DNA of 64,000 bases from CAZUCE01 sp964619265 (GCA_964619265.1 CAZUCE010000004.1:1-64000); one strand, 5' to 3'. Positions 34,534-43,302 are shown, counted from the first letter of the stretch. Program-made: numbers and translations. Notes: generated from the sequence alone by a model not told the origin.

Positions 34534-36135
34534 TTGGTTGGTCTCCTTCACACTCTGTTTGCGGGTCTCACCGCTGCTGTTCTGGCACTCGGCTTCCTGT
34601 GGACGCCTGCTTGGAGCGCGCTCGCTTTGATTTTGCCCCTCTGGGGGGTCGGGATCTACGACACGCTGCAGACGCGTCGTTCGATCTTGCGCAACTTTCC
34701 TTTGCTCGGCCGGTTTCGGTACTTGTTCGAGAAGGTCCGTCCGGAGATTCAGCAGTACTTCATCGAGTCGAATACGGATGGGTCGCCTCTCAATCGGGAG
34801 TTGCGCTCGGTGGCCTATCAGCGAGCCAAGGGCCAACTGCAAACGCTGCCCTTCGGAACCCAGCACGACGTGTATGAGGCCGGTTACGAGTGGATGGATC
34901 ATTCGCTTTCGGCCCATGAGGCGCATGGCGAGGAGATTCGTGTGCAGCTGGGCGGGGAGCGGACGAAACAGCCTTACCAGTCGTCGGTGCTTGGGATCTC
35001 GGCGATGAGCTACGGCTCGCTATCGGCGGCTGCTATCGAGGCGCTCAATCGCGGGGCGGCCGAGGGTGGCTTTTGTCACAACACGGGGGAGGGCGGGATC
35101 AGCCGCCATCACCTCGGTCCGGGAGGAGATCTGTGCTGGCAGATCGGGACGGGGTACTTCGGAGCGCGGGCGAAGGACGGCACGTTCGATGCTGGGCTCT
35201 TTCAAGAAAACGCGCAGCGCCCGGCGGTCAAGCTGATCGAGCTCAAGTTGAGTCAGGGCGCAAAGCCGGGGCATGGCGGAATTTTGCCCGCGGCGAAGAT
35301 CACCGACGAGGTCGCCGAGATCCGGAACGTTGGCAAGGAACACGACGTTCTTTCACCTCCCGGGCACTCGGCTTTTGACAGTCCGCAGGGTCTCGTGGAG
35401 TTTGTCGAGAAGCTGCGCGAGTTGTCCGGAGGCAAGCCGGTTGGCATCAAGCTGTGCGTTGGGATTCCGACCGATGTGATCGCGGTTGTGCGCGCGATGC
35501 AGGAGACCGGGCTTGGTCCGGACTACATCGTGGTGGATGGCGGCGAGGGTGGCACCGGCGCCGCGCCGCTCGAGTTCTCGAATCGGGTCGGTGCACCGTT
35601 GTTCGACGGATTGGTGTTCGTGCACAACGTGCTGCGCGGATTCGGAATTCGGGACTCGGTCAAGCTAGCGGCTAGCGGCAAGGTCGTCACCGGCTTCGAC
35701 ATCGCGACGCGCTTGGCGGCCGGTGCCGATTTGGTGATGGCTGCCCGGTCGTTCATGTTGGCTCTGGGTTGTATTCAGGCCCGGCTGTGCCATTCGAACC
35801 ACTGCCCGACGGGCGTAGCTACCCAGTTGCCACACTTGACCCGTGGGCTGGACATTCCGGACAAGGCTGCTCGAGTCGCTCGGTATCACCACGAGACTGT
35901 GCTGGCCTTCTACGAACTGCTCGGCGCCGCGGGTCTCTCGCATCCCGACGATCTACGCCCCTGGCACATTCATCGCCGGATCTCCCAAACCGAGGTGAAG
36001 AACTACGCGCAGATCTACCCCTACCTGAGACCTGGCGATTTGCTAGAGAGTTCCCCTCCGGAAGATTGGCGCGAGCTGATGGAAGCCACTCAGATCCAGT
36101 CCTTTGCCCCTATCGGTCGCGAACGCCGTTGGTAG
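34534..36135 (+). CDS. FMN-dependent glutamate-synthase-like protein
   Basis: A 533-residue protein corresponding to the FMN-binding synthase domain of glutamate synthase, attached to an N-terminal membrane segment (FAGLTAAVLALGFLWTPAWSAL). It has GISAMSYGSLSAAAIEALNRGA, GEGGISRHH, KLSQGAKPGHGGILP, YIVVDGGEGGTGAAP and the [3Fe-4S] cluster cysteines in CIQARLCHSNHCPTGVATQ. The glutaminase domain is lacking, so ammonia or another amine donor would be needed. The start codon is TTG at 34534. It belongs to the family of stand-alone GltB-like proteins whose physiological substrate is often uncertain. Confidence 0.85.
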   Translation: MVGLLHTLFAGLTAAVLALGFLWTPAWSALALILPLWGVGIYDTLQTRRSILRNFPLLGRFRYLFEKVRPEIQQYFIESNTDGSPLNRELRSVAYQRAKGQLQTLPFGTQHDVYEAGYEWMDHSLSAHEAHGEEIRVQLGGERTKQPYQSSVLGISAMSYGSLSAAAIEALNRGAAEGGFCHNTGEGGISRHHLGPGGDLCWQIGTGYFGARAKDGTFDAGLFQENAQRPAVKLIELKLSQGAKPGHGGILPAAKITDEVAEIRNVGKEHDVLSPPGHSAFDSPQGLVEFVEKLRELSGGKPVGIKLCVGIPTDVIAVVRAMQETGLGPDYIVVDGGEGGTGAAPLEFSNRVGAPLFDGLVFVHNVLRGFGIRDSVKLAASGKVVTGFDIATRLAAGADLVMAARSFMLALGCIQARLCHSNHCPTGVATQLPHLTRGLDIPDKAARVARYHHETVLAFYELLGAAGLSHPDDLRPWHIHRRISQTEVKNYAQIYPYLRPGDLLESSPPEDWRELMEATQIQSFAPIGRERRW

Positions 36136-36171
36136 TCCGCCCCGCTACCGACTCCTACCCTTCACGAGATC

Positions 36172-36564
36172 ATGAAGCTGCTCTTCGTCTTGGCTCGAAT
36201 CGTCCTCGGCGGTTTGATGCTGTTTTCGGGCCTAAATAAGTTTTTTCACTTCGCCGAGTTACCCCAGTACGAGGGCGACGCCGGCACATTCCTGGACATC
36301 CTCACGCAGAGCCACTTTCTCAATGTGGTCGGGGGCATCGAGATCCTCGGCGGTCTCCTGCTGGTGACCGGGTTCTTCGTACCGCTCGGCGTCAAGCTAC
36401 TTGGACCGATCGTGGTCAACATCCTGCTGTTTCATGGGCTGATCGAAGGCAACTGGGCTGAGCCGGTGGCGCTGGTTGCGGCCGGACTGTTCCTGGTCAC
36501 GCTGATCGGGGCGCGACGTGCGTTCACTCCGATCTTCCGGCCGACGCTCGAGGGGGACGATTGA
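36172..36564 (+). CDS. DoxX-family membrane protein
   Basis: A 130-residue protein with four transmembrane helices, starting LFVLARIVLGGLMLFSGLNKFFHF, the usual DoxX N-terminal helix. VVGGIEILGGLLLVTGFFVPLGV and an LFHGLIEGNW loop follow. DoxX-like proteins are small quinol-related or stress-associated membrane proteins, but a specific role cannot be assigned here. It lies 36 bp after the glutamate-synthase-like gene and 28 bp before rarA, so the three are probably co-transcribed. Confidence 0.82.
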   Translation: MKLLFVLARIVLGGLMLFSGLNKFFHFAELPQYEGDAGTFLDILTQSHFLNVVGGIEILGGLLLVTGFFVPLGVKLLGPIVVNILLFHGLIEGNWAEPVALVAAGLFLVTLIGARRAFTPIFRPTLEGDD

Positions 36565-36592
36565 AGTGCCCTAGACAGGAGCTCCCGACGCG

Positions 36593-37909
36593 ATGAGTGG
36601 AGGGCTGTTTGGTGAAGATCCGCTTCCGCCGCCGAGTTCGAAGCCGGCGGCGCCGCCGGCTATCTTGCCGCTCGACCCGCAGTCGCCGCTGGCCGAGCGA
36701 ATGCGTCCGCGCACGGCCGAGGAGGTGCTTGGGCAGCGTCACCTGACCCAGGAGGGAGCGATTTTGTACGGGGTGCTCGAACGTGGACTCGAGCAAAGCT
36801 TGATCCTGTGGGGCCCCCCGGGAACCGGAAAAACGACCTTGGCGAGGCTGATCGCGGAGCGTTCTGCGCTGCGCTTCCAGCCATTCAGCGCGGTGTTGTC
36901 GGGCATTCCGGACATTCGCCGGGTCATGAAGGAGGCTGCCGAGGCCCGGCGCTCGGATCGTGTACGGACGCTGCTGTTTGTCGATGAGATCCACCGCTTC
37001 AACAAGTCTCAGCAGGACGCGTTTCTGCCCTTTGTGGAAGCCGGCGATGTGCTGTTGATCGGCGCGACGACGGAGAACCCGAGCTTTGAACTCAACTCAG
37101 CGCTCCTGTCCCGGGCGCGCGTCGTGGTGTTGCAGCCACTGACCGAGGAGGACTTGGTCGAGCTGCTACGCAGGGCCGTGTCCGACTCGCAGCGAGGCTT
37201 GGCTGGAGCTCTCCAGGTGCCCGATCCGGCCTTGGTCGAGATCGCGAGGGCCTGCGACGGCGACGCGCGCCGCGGCTTGACGCTGCTCGAAACCGCCTCT
37301 TTGATCGCAGGTCCCGGCGGGGAGGTCACGCCGAAAGTGTTGGCTCAAGCGCTCCAGCGCAAGCATGTTCGCTACGACAAATCCGGCGAGCAGCACTACG
37401 ACTTGATCAGCGCGCTTCACAAGTCGGTGCGCAATTCCGATCCTGATGCTGCGCTTTACTGGCTCGCTCGCATGCTGGAAGGAGGTGAAGATCGGGATTT
37501 TCTCATGCGCCGCATCACGCGCATCGCTTCGGAGGATGTGGGGCTGGCGGCTCCAGGCATGCTCGGCGAGGTGCAGGCTGCTTGGGAAACCTGGCGCAAG
37601 CTGGGCTCCCCGGAAGGCGAGCTGGCGATCGCTCAAGCCGTCGTTCGTCTGGCGCAGGCTCCCAAGTCCAATGGGATCTACCGTGGGCTCGCCCGCGCGA
37701 TCGAGGACGTTCACAAGACGACCAATGAGCCGGTGCCTTTGCACCTTTGCAATGCGCCAACCGGCTTGATGAAGGCTTTGGGTTATGGCGAAGGCTACCG
37801 CTACGTCCACGACGACCCAGCAGCGCGGGCGGAAATGGACTGCCTGCCGCTTGCCCTGAAAGGGCGGCGCTATCTAGAGCCCGAGGCGGAGCCAGGCGGC
37901 GAGGAGTAG
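36593..37909 (+). CDS. rarA: Replication-associated recombination ATPase RarA/MgsA
   Basis: A 438-residue AAA+ ATPase related to clamp loaders and eukaryotic WRNIP1/Mgs1, acting at stalled replication forks. Walker A is GPPGTGKTT, followed by sensor and Walker B features (VDEIHRFNKSQQDAFLPFVE), TTENPSFELNSALLSRARV with the arginine finger, and the C-terminal tetramerisation domain with YDLISALHKSVRNSDPDAALYWLARML and EGYRYVHDDP. The length matches the family. The N-terminal 30 residues are Pro-rich, with GLFGED near the start resembling a clamp-binding peptide. Confidence 0.93.
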   Translation: MSGGLFGEDPLPPPSSKPAAPPAILPLDPQSPLAERMRPRTAEEVLGQRHLTQEGAILYGVLERGLEQSLILWGPPGTGKTTLARLIAERSALRFQPFSAVLSGIPDIRRVMKEAAEARRSDRVRTLLFVDEIHRFNKSQQDAFLPFVEAGDVLLIGATTENPSFELNSALLSRARVVVLQPLTEEDLVELLRRAVSDSQRGLAGALQVPDPALVEIARACDGDARRGLTLLETASLIAGPGGEVTPKVLAQALQRKHVRYDKSGEQHYDLISALHKSVRNSDPDAALYWLARMLEGGEDRDFLMRRITRIASEDVGLAAPGMLGEVQAAWETWRKLGSPEGELAIAQAVVRLAQAPKSNGIYRGLARAIEDVHKTTNEPVPLHLCNAPTGLMKALGYGEGYRYVHDDPAARAEMDCLPLALKGRRYLEPEAEPGGEE

Positions 37910-37913
37910 CCGC

Positions 37914-37942
37914 ACTCGAGGCAACCGCTTTGCACCTCGAGT
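37914..37942 (+). terminator. Hairpin after rarA
   Basis: ACTCGAGG (37914-37921) pairs with CCTCGAGT (37935-37942), with an inner CAA/TTG extension, five bases after the rarA stop. No T-tract follows. The remaining 230 bp up to the next gene show no clear feature. Confidence 0.4.
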
Positions 37943-38171
37943 CGATCGAGCGGGGCCGGCTCGATTTAAATCTGCCGCTCTGCTGCGCGCGCGTGCTCCG
38001 GACGGAGATGTTCGCTGGCGATCCACAGCGGCAGGTCGATGCCGGCTGGCTGGATTTCTCCCGCTTGGTTGGAGGCGACCTCGGGACGGCGGCATCTGAA
38101 GGCGTCGAGCGCCCCGGGTTCGGGGTTCGTCTTGGAATCTCCAGTCCCCCTTGGTCCTTCAGAAGTCGCCC

Positions 38172-39218
38172 ATGTTGCTTCAAGTTCTTCCCGCCTCGCT
38201 GATCGCGACCTGGGTCGCGGTCGCCTGCTCGCCCCTGCTCATCTCCAGCGAACCGATTGCCCATGTGGATCTTTACGGTGTCCGCAACGTTCCGGAGGAG
38301 GTGGTGCACCGCGCGCTGGGAGTTGGGCCTGGGGACGACATCGGGTTTGACCGGGACGCAGCCAAGGCGCGGCTTCGTGCACTCCCCGAAATCGAGGACG
38401 CCAAGATCATCCTGATGCCCATGCCAGGCAACGCAATCGTCTTGGTAGGCATCGAAGAAGTCGGAGCGGTGCAACTCAGACTGGATTCTGCGCCGACCGG
38501 GGAGGTCCGGCTGCCTGGGGCGTTCGTGGATCTCTACGAGGGGATCTTGGAACTCAGCCTGGAAGCGATCTATGCCGGCCAGAGCCGCGAGGATTGCGCG
38601 GACGGTTTTGCACTGTCGGTGTACGAGCCCCTGCGCGAGAAGGAGCTCGAGTTGGCGGACCTGGCCCAGCAGCACGCCGGACTGCTGCCCAAGGTGCTCC
38701 GTGAGTCGTCCGATGCGACCCATCGGGCGATTGCGGCTACTTCGATCGCCGCGCTTCGCGACAAGCAGGTGGTGCAAGAGGCGCTCGCGCGGGCCATGCG
38801 CGATCCGGATCCTGGCGTGCGCAACAACGCGACGCGCGCATTGCTGGTGTTGAGTGACTGGGCCAACGACGTTGAGGAATTCGCGGTGAAAATCGATGTG
38901 GAACCAGCGATCGAGATGCTGGAGTCGATCACCTGGACGGATCGCAACAAGGCTGCCGGTCTTTTGTTCCACCTGAGTGAGCAGCGCAATCCGATCCTGC
39001 TGGCGACGCTTCGCGAACGGTCGGTCCCGGCTCTGGCGGAGATGGCGCGCTGGAGCTCGGAGGGTCACTCCTATACGTCGCGAATGCTGCTCGGCCGGGT
39101 GGCGGGCCTGAAGGAGCCCGAGTTGCAAGCGGCGGAGGCCTCCTTGAGTGGATCGGAACGCGCGGCGTGGATCGACCGACTGGTCGAGCTTTGCTCGGAC
39201 CCGCAAGCGACCGAGTAG
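38172..39218 (+). CDS. Exported POTRA-like plus HEAT-repeat protein
   Basis: A 348-residue protein with an N-terminal hydrophobic segment ending VAVACSP, which may be a lipoprotein signal, although the -3 residue is not the usual Leu. Residues about 25-95 (VDLYGVRNVPEEVVHRALGVGPGD ... ALPEIEDAKIILMPMPGNAIVLVGIEE) have the beta-alpha-alpha-beta-beta pattern of a POTRA domain, as in BamA or ShlB. The C-terminal half is helical, with HEAT-like repeats such as HRAIAATSIAALRDKQVVQEALARAMRDPDPGVRNNATRALLV. No barrel follows, so it is a stand-alone POTRA module, perhaps an envelope scaffold. Confidence 0.72.
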   Translation: MLLQVLPASLIATWVAVACSPLLISSEPIAHVDLYGVRNVPEEVVHRALGVGPGDDIGFDRDAAKARLRALPEIEDAKIILMPMPGNAIVLVGIEEVGAVQLRLDSAPTGEVRLPGAFVDLYEGILELSLEAIYAGQSREDCADGFALSVYEPLREKELELADLAQQHAGLLPKVLRESSDATHRAIAATSIAALRDKQVVQEALARAMRDPDPGVRNNATRALLVLSDWANDVEEFAVKIDVEPAIEMLESITWTDRNKAAGLLFHLSEQRNPILLATLRERSVPALAEMARWSSEGHSYTSRMLLGRVAGLKEPELQAAEASLSGSERAAWIDRLVELCSDPQATE

Positions 39219-39276
39219 GGGCTTGGTGAGCGGGGCTCCAGCCTTCCCTGGGGCGCGCTAGACTGGTGCTCCCTGC

Positions 39277-40683
39277 ATGCGCAAATTCTGGCTCGCCCCC
39301 GCCTTGTTACTTGTTGTCCTCGCGGTGTTCTGGCTGTGGAACGATCCCACGGCCAGCGAACCCTTGGGGCCGGCTATCGGTTTGGCCACCGCGAACGAGC
39401 CAGCCGAGGCCCCGGTGGAGAGCTTGCACGCAGCGGAGATCGTCGAGCTACCCCGCGAGTCCACGCGACGTTCTCCGCGGGTCAAGCCACCCCCGCAGAG
39501 TTCGCTAACCTCGCGCGTGAAACGGCCGCAGGTTGTTGCGCGGACTTTTCGATTCGATTCGATGAATTTCGAGATCGAACTGACCGGGCGCGTCGAACAA
39601 GGCGACGGTCAACCTGCAGCCGAGGAGTCTATCTGGGTGGGAGTGGTTCCTAGGGAGCAGGAAGAGCGGACCAACGGTATCTACAGGTCCTTCGATCTGG
39701 AGGTCCAGACCGGCGCGAATGGTGAGTTTCGAACTCGGCTCTCCTCGGCCCTTTTGAGGGGATCCGAGATTCAGGTTTTCGTCCACCGGAAGTCGGCAGG
39801 CAAAAGCACGCAGGGATTCTCCGCCGCGGGTCGCTTCGAGGGGCCGTTCCTCGCGGTCAGCCACGAACTGGAGCTAGGAACCGCGCGGTTGATCGAGTCG
39901 GACCCCCTCCTAGCAGGGGTCTGCCGTTCGCGGACCGGAGAAGCGCTTGCGGGAGTCCAGGTTTCGGCGGTTGGCCTCGCCGGGACAACCACCGCGGTCA
40001 CCGATGACGAGGGGCGGTTCGAGCTGCGCTCACGAATGACGGTCGACACGTACTTGAACGTAAGCGGTTCCAGGGTGGCTCCGTTGACGGAACCGATCGC
40101 TGTTCGTTGCGGAGACTTGGACGTCGAGATCTTTGCGCCGCTTCTCGGTTCGGTGGTGGGCACCCATCGAGTCTGGGGCGAGGAAGATCCTTGGGATTGG
40201 GGGCATCGGTTGGATCGGATCCTCCCGGAAGAAGCGGGAAGGACCTCCGACCCCGATGCTCTTTCGAGGCCCATGATCCGGTCGGACCCGTTCGGCCGGT
40301 TTCGATTCCAGAATGTCGAGCCGGGGCACTATCGATACACCCTGACGCCGCCTCGCGGGTTCCCCTTCAGGGTGGGTGACCTCGTCGTGGTCCCAGATAC
40401 AGAGTGCTCGGCGCCCTGGATGCAGCAGATCGATCCGACAACGCTTTTCGGGGTGCTTTCTCTCGAGGTTCGCAACGCGGAAGGAGAGCGGGTCGAGACG
40501 GCTAGGCTGTGGGCAGCGACCGTTGACTCAGAGGAGGAGTGGGTTCGGATCGACGAACGGCTCCACAATTTCCTCGTGCCCAGCAAGTTCGAGGGCCAGT
40601 CCAGGATCCAGGCGCCCGGCTATGAACCTCGGACCTTCAGTGGTTGGCCTGAGGGCACGATCGTGCTGGAGGCGACAGATTAG
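39277..40683 (+). CDS. Membrane-anchored carboxypeptidase-regulatory-like protein
   Basis: A 468-residue protein with a single N-terminal membrane anchor (KFWLAPALLLVVLAVFWLW), a charged linker and several beta-sandwich modules. GVCRSRTGEALAGVQVSAVG...TTAVTDDEGRFELRS and SDPFGRFRFQNVEPGHYRYTLTPP are typical carboxypeptidase-regulatory-like (CarboxypepD_reg) domains, which lack enzyme activity. It resembles the larger protein starting at 61774. It is probably held on the outer face of the inner membrane. Ligand and role are unknown. Confidence 0.78.
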   Translation: MRKFWLAPALLLVVLAVFWLWNDPTASEPLGPAIGLATANEPAEAPVESLHAAEIVELPRESTRRSPRVKPPPQSSLTSRVKRPQVVARTFRFDSMNFEIELTGRVEQGDGQPAAEESIWVGVVPREQEERTNGIYRSFDLEVQTGANGEFRTRLSSALLRGSEIQVFVHRKSAGKSTQGFSAAGRFEGPFLAVSHELELGTARLIESDPLLAGVCRSRTGEALAGVQVSAVGLAGTTTAVTDDEGRFELRSRMTVDTYLNVSGSRVAPLTEPIAVRCGDLDVEIFAPLLGSVVGTHRVWGEEDPWDWGHRLDRILPEEAGRTSDPDALSRPMIRSDPFGRFRFQNVEPGHYRYTLTPPRGFPFRVGDLVVVPDTECSAPWMQQIDPTTLFGVLSLEVRNAEGERVETARLWAATVDSEEEWVRIDERLHNFLVPSKFEGQSRIQAPGYEPRTFSGWPEGTIVLEATD

Positions 40684-40827
40684 TCGCTTTGGGCGAGTGA
40701 GAATGCAGGCCTTGATGCGGTGACCCGGGGCGCGGTGAGCTGAAGACGGCGCCCGATCGGAGCGCGCACAGGTGCCTCGTGCTGGGATCGGGTTCGAGCG
40801 GTTTCGCGGAAGGTCTCGAGGCCAGAT

Positions 40828-41739
40828 CTACAGAAGCTCAAGCGCCCGTTTGCGCCAGGATTCGTCCGGGAGCGGTCCCACGCCGGCCGCCATGTTGTCG
40901 GCCAAGTGATGGGGCTTTGAGGTCGCCGGGATGGGGCAGGTCACGGCGGGGTGTCCGAGCAGGAATTTCAGAAACACCTGGGCCCAGGAGCGACAGCCGA
41001 CTTCGCCGGCCCACTCGGGCAGCGGGCGGTCGCCCATGGCTTTGAACAGACCGCCGCGCTGGAACGGACGCATCACGAGCACGGCGACGCCGTGATCGAG
41101 AGCGGCGGGCAGGACACGGGCTTCCACTTCGCGCTCGGCGAGCGAGTAGGGGATCTGGACGAAGTCGATCGCGCCGCCGGCGATGAGCTCTTCGACCTTG
41201 GCGAAGTCGCGCATTTCCGTGACGCCGACATAGCGGACGCGACCGGAGGCTTTCCATTCCTTGAGCGTTGCCAGGTGGGTATCAAGTCCAACCAGGTTGT
41301 GCACTTGCAGGAGGTCGAAGCGTTCGGTCCCCATCAGCTGCTCGCTACGCTCCATCTGCGCGATGCCCGCTTCGCGGCCTTCGTTGGTCCAGACCTTGGT
41401 TGCGAAGAAGGCGTCGTTGCGCTCGACCCGGCGCAGCAGTTCTCCGGTCATCGCCTCGGCCCGTCTGTACATGGGTGAGGAGTCGATCAGGCTGCCGCCA
41501 AAGGCCAGGAACTCGGACATCACCTGAACGAGCCCGGGGTTCTCACCGCCCGGGTCCTCGTCGAAGGTGCGCGAGGTGCCGAGGCCGATCATCGGCAGCA
41601 GCTCGCCGGTGCGCGGGATGCGCTTGCGCCCGATGGCTTGGACCGGCTGGGGGGAGACCTCAGCCTGGGCGAGGCGGGCAGACGTCAGGACAGGCAGGGC
41701 TGCAAGCCCGCCCAGGAGTCGGCGGCGTTCGATCTTCAT
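40828..41739 (-). CDS. Aldo/keto reductase with Tat signal
   Basis: A 303-residue protein with a twin-arginine leader (KIERRRLLGGLAALPVL). The aldo/keto reductase barrel has the catalytic tetrad: Asp and Tyr in GGSLIDSSPMYRRAEA, Lys in FFATKVWTNEG and His in DLLQVHNLVGLD. The NADPH-binding end is around VTCPIPATSKPHHLADN. Export of a nicotinamide-dependent enzyme through Tat is unusual but is consistent with folding around cofactor before export. The substrate is unknown. Confidence 0.87.
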   Translation of the reverse strand: MKIERRRLLGGLAALPVLTSARLAQAEVSPQPVQAIGRKRIPRTGELLPMIGLGTSRTFDEDPGGENPGLVQVMSEFLAFGGSLIDSSPMYRRAEAMTGELLRRVERNDAFFATKVWTNEGREAGIAQMERSEQLMGTERFDLLQVHNLVGLDTHLATLKEWKASGRVRYVGVTEMRDFAKVEELIAGGAIDFVQIPYSLAEREVEARVLPAALDHGVAVLVMRPFQRGGLFKAMGDRPLPEWAGEVGCRSWAQVFLKFLLGHPAVTCPIPATSKPHHLADNMAAGVGPLPDESWRKRALELL

Positions 41740-41803
41740 GGATGCACGATAGCCCTCCGGGTGGCGTAGGGGCCTGGTGGGCAGGGATTTGTGAGAGTTC
41801 TCT

Positions 41804-42121
41804 TCAGTGCGCGGAGGCCCGAGCTGCGGCAGCGGGTTTGGCCTTACGGCGCCGGATCAGTACGTAGACCACGGGGATCAGGGCCAGGGTGATGGTGGTT
41901 GAGGCGGCCAGTCCGCCGGCGACGGTTCGGGCCAGGGGCGCTTGAGCGTCGGCGCCCTCGCCGACGCCCAGGGCCAGCGGGATCAGGGCTAGGAGAGTGG
42001 TCGAGGTTGTCATCAGGATCGGGCGTAGGCGCCGCCGGCCAGCTGCGGCGACTGCATCGTTGACGGTGTAGCCCTCGCGCACGAGGCGGCCCGCTGGATC
42101 GACCGGCAAGATCGGCTTCCG
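41804..42121 (-). pseudogene. C-terminal remnant of an RND efflux transporter
   Basis: About 105 residues matching the end of AcrB/CusA-type RND pumps: a segment like the LVDFANRLVREG region (here PVDPAGRLVREG), then RLRPILMTTSTTLLALIPLALGVGEGAD and GGLAASTTITLALIPVVYVLI. Everything N-terminal, about 90 percent of an RND protein, is missing, and the sequence upstream to 42247 is open but unrelated. No membrane-fusion protein or other pump gene is nearby. It is a truncated relic. Confidence 0.75.
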
Positions 42122-42274
42122 TTCGAACAATTCGGCTGGCTCGATGGCGGCTCGAAGCCAGCTTGCCGCGCGGATCGACCGAGCAGCTCGTGGGGGAAGC
42201 CCCGCTGCCAGCCGCGCGTCCGGTTGCTGCCGCTTGCTGCGTCGCACTTCCTCCGGTCCGAGACGCCTCCGGCG

Positions 42275-42949
42275 TTAGATAGCGGCGCGAGCGGCGGCCT
42301 GGGCAGAGTCGCTCAAGCCGAGCGCAGGGAGAAGGTCGCGCAGTTCGTTGCTCCGTCCGTAGCCGCCGACGAATGCGTTGGCCTTCGTGACGGCGACCGA
42401 GCCGAGAAAGGCTGCGCTGGTCTTGAACTGCGCTTGGTACTCAGCCACGACGGGCCGCACGCTGCGCAGGCGGTACTTTTGGTGATAGTCCTCCGCGAGT
42501 GTGAACCCCGTGAATTCCTCGACCGGCGTGACGACCGGCTTGCCGGTGCTCCGTGCGAGATCCCGAGCCGCCGCTTCGAAGGCGCTGCGTTGGTTTGCGT
42601 CGTGGGCGAGCAGGACCGAGCGATATTGGATGCTCCACGGCTCGCGACTGGGGTCGTGACTGGCCAGGAAGATCTCGGCCAGCTTCGAGAACTCGAGGCG
42701 CCGTGGGTCGAAGTCGACCTGCAGAGCCTCGGTGTGATCGCCCATGGCGGAATATGTCGGCGCGGCGGAGCTTCCGCCGGCATAGCCGACTCGCGTGCGG
42801 AGCACTCCCGGTAGACCCCCGAACTGGGCGTCAGGTCCCCAAAATCAGCCGAGGGCAAAGGTGGCCGTTTCAAAGGCCCCGTGGTGCAGGATCTCGAACG
42901 ACTCGCGATCGATTTGGGGCCGTGCGGCAGGATCGAGGGTGAGGCTCAT
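42275..42949 (-). CDS. msrA: Peptide methionine sulfoxide reductase MsrA, probable selenoprotein
   Basis: A reading frame of 224 codons that reduces methionine-S-sulfoxide in proteins. It is interrupted by one in-frame TGA at 42845-42847, exactly where the catalytic Cys of the GCFWG motif belongs: ETATFALG-TGA-FWGPDAQFGGLPG, then VLRTRVGYAGG. Reading TGA as selenocysteine (residue 35) gives a full-length MsrA, with PTYSAMGDHTEALQVDFDP and IQYRSVLL as in the family. Apart from that position the protein has no Cys at all, so selenocysteine would be its only redox residue. A SECIS-like hairpin follows the TGA. The start MSLTLDPAARPQ at 42949 is a reasonable choice. A nonsense mutation is the alternative, but decay elsewhere is not seen. 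Confidence 0.85.
42810..42847 (-). promoter_or_regulatory. Candidate bacterial SECIS element in msrA
   Basis: On the mRNA, the TGA codon is followed by UUUU, then GGGGACC, a 5-nt bulge UGACG, CCC, apical loop AGUUC, and the complementary strand GGGGGUCUACC. CCC pairs with GGG and GACC with GGUC, with the lower stem continuing through a G-U pair and one bulged A. The loop begins 19 nt after the TGA, within the 16-37 nt window of bacterial SECIS elements, and has G at its second position followed by U, as SelB recognition sites usually do. Confidence 0.65.
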
Positions 42950-43016
42950 GCCCCCATCGTAAGCCAAGACCGCGGGCGCCCCGAGTTCTCCGGCGGCCCG
43001 CAAGTCTCCGGGAGCC

Positions 43017-43196
43017 TCAGGTCTCCGATAGATCGCGCACGTGCTCCAGCACTCGCCGGTGGATCCGGTGCAGGATTGCATCTCCAAAGAACTTCCAGTA
43101 CCGGCTCGGCCCCAGATCGATCACGTACCAGGTGCTCCCCTCGAGGCGGGAGAGTTCGGAGACGCCATACCGAAAGGACTTCACGAGGGGCAACAT
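43017..43196 (-). CDS. Small hypothetical protein upstream of msrA
   Basis: A 59-codon frame, MLPLVKSFRYGVSEL to LEHVRDLSET, with ordinary protein-like composition and aromatic residues (TWYVIDLGPSRYWKFFGDAIL). It lies 67 bp upstream of the msrA start on the same strand. It could be a genuine small protein or the tail of a lost gene. No family is recognised. Confidence 0.4.
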   Translation of the reverse strand: MLPLVKSFRYGVSELSRLEGSTWYVIDLGPSRYWKFFGDAILHRIHRRVLEHVRDLSET

Positions 43197-43302
43197 TGAG
43201 GCAACCGGCGAGTGGTGCCCAGCGGGCTAGTTTTGGGGACGCTGGCTTTGGGGACTCTGTCGGGGGCTAACGCGAAACTCTTCTCGAGAATCCGGTAAAC
43301 AC

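Noticed and set aside
37515..39206. Long minus-strand frame of 563 codons across the rarA end and the POTRA/HEAT gene
   Set aside because: It is antisense to RarA motifs and to a signal-peptide protein; no family features and Arg/His-rich composition typical of a shadow.
40684..40827. 7-bp inverted repeat CCCGATC / GATCGGG between two genes
   Set aside because: Short stem with a 26-nt loop and no T-tract; likely chance in GC-rich DNA.
42275..42805. MsrA as a truncated protein starting at GTG 42805
   Set aside because: The upstream sequence continues MsrA homology in the same frame through the TGA at the catalytic position, so the short form would lack the active site.
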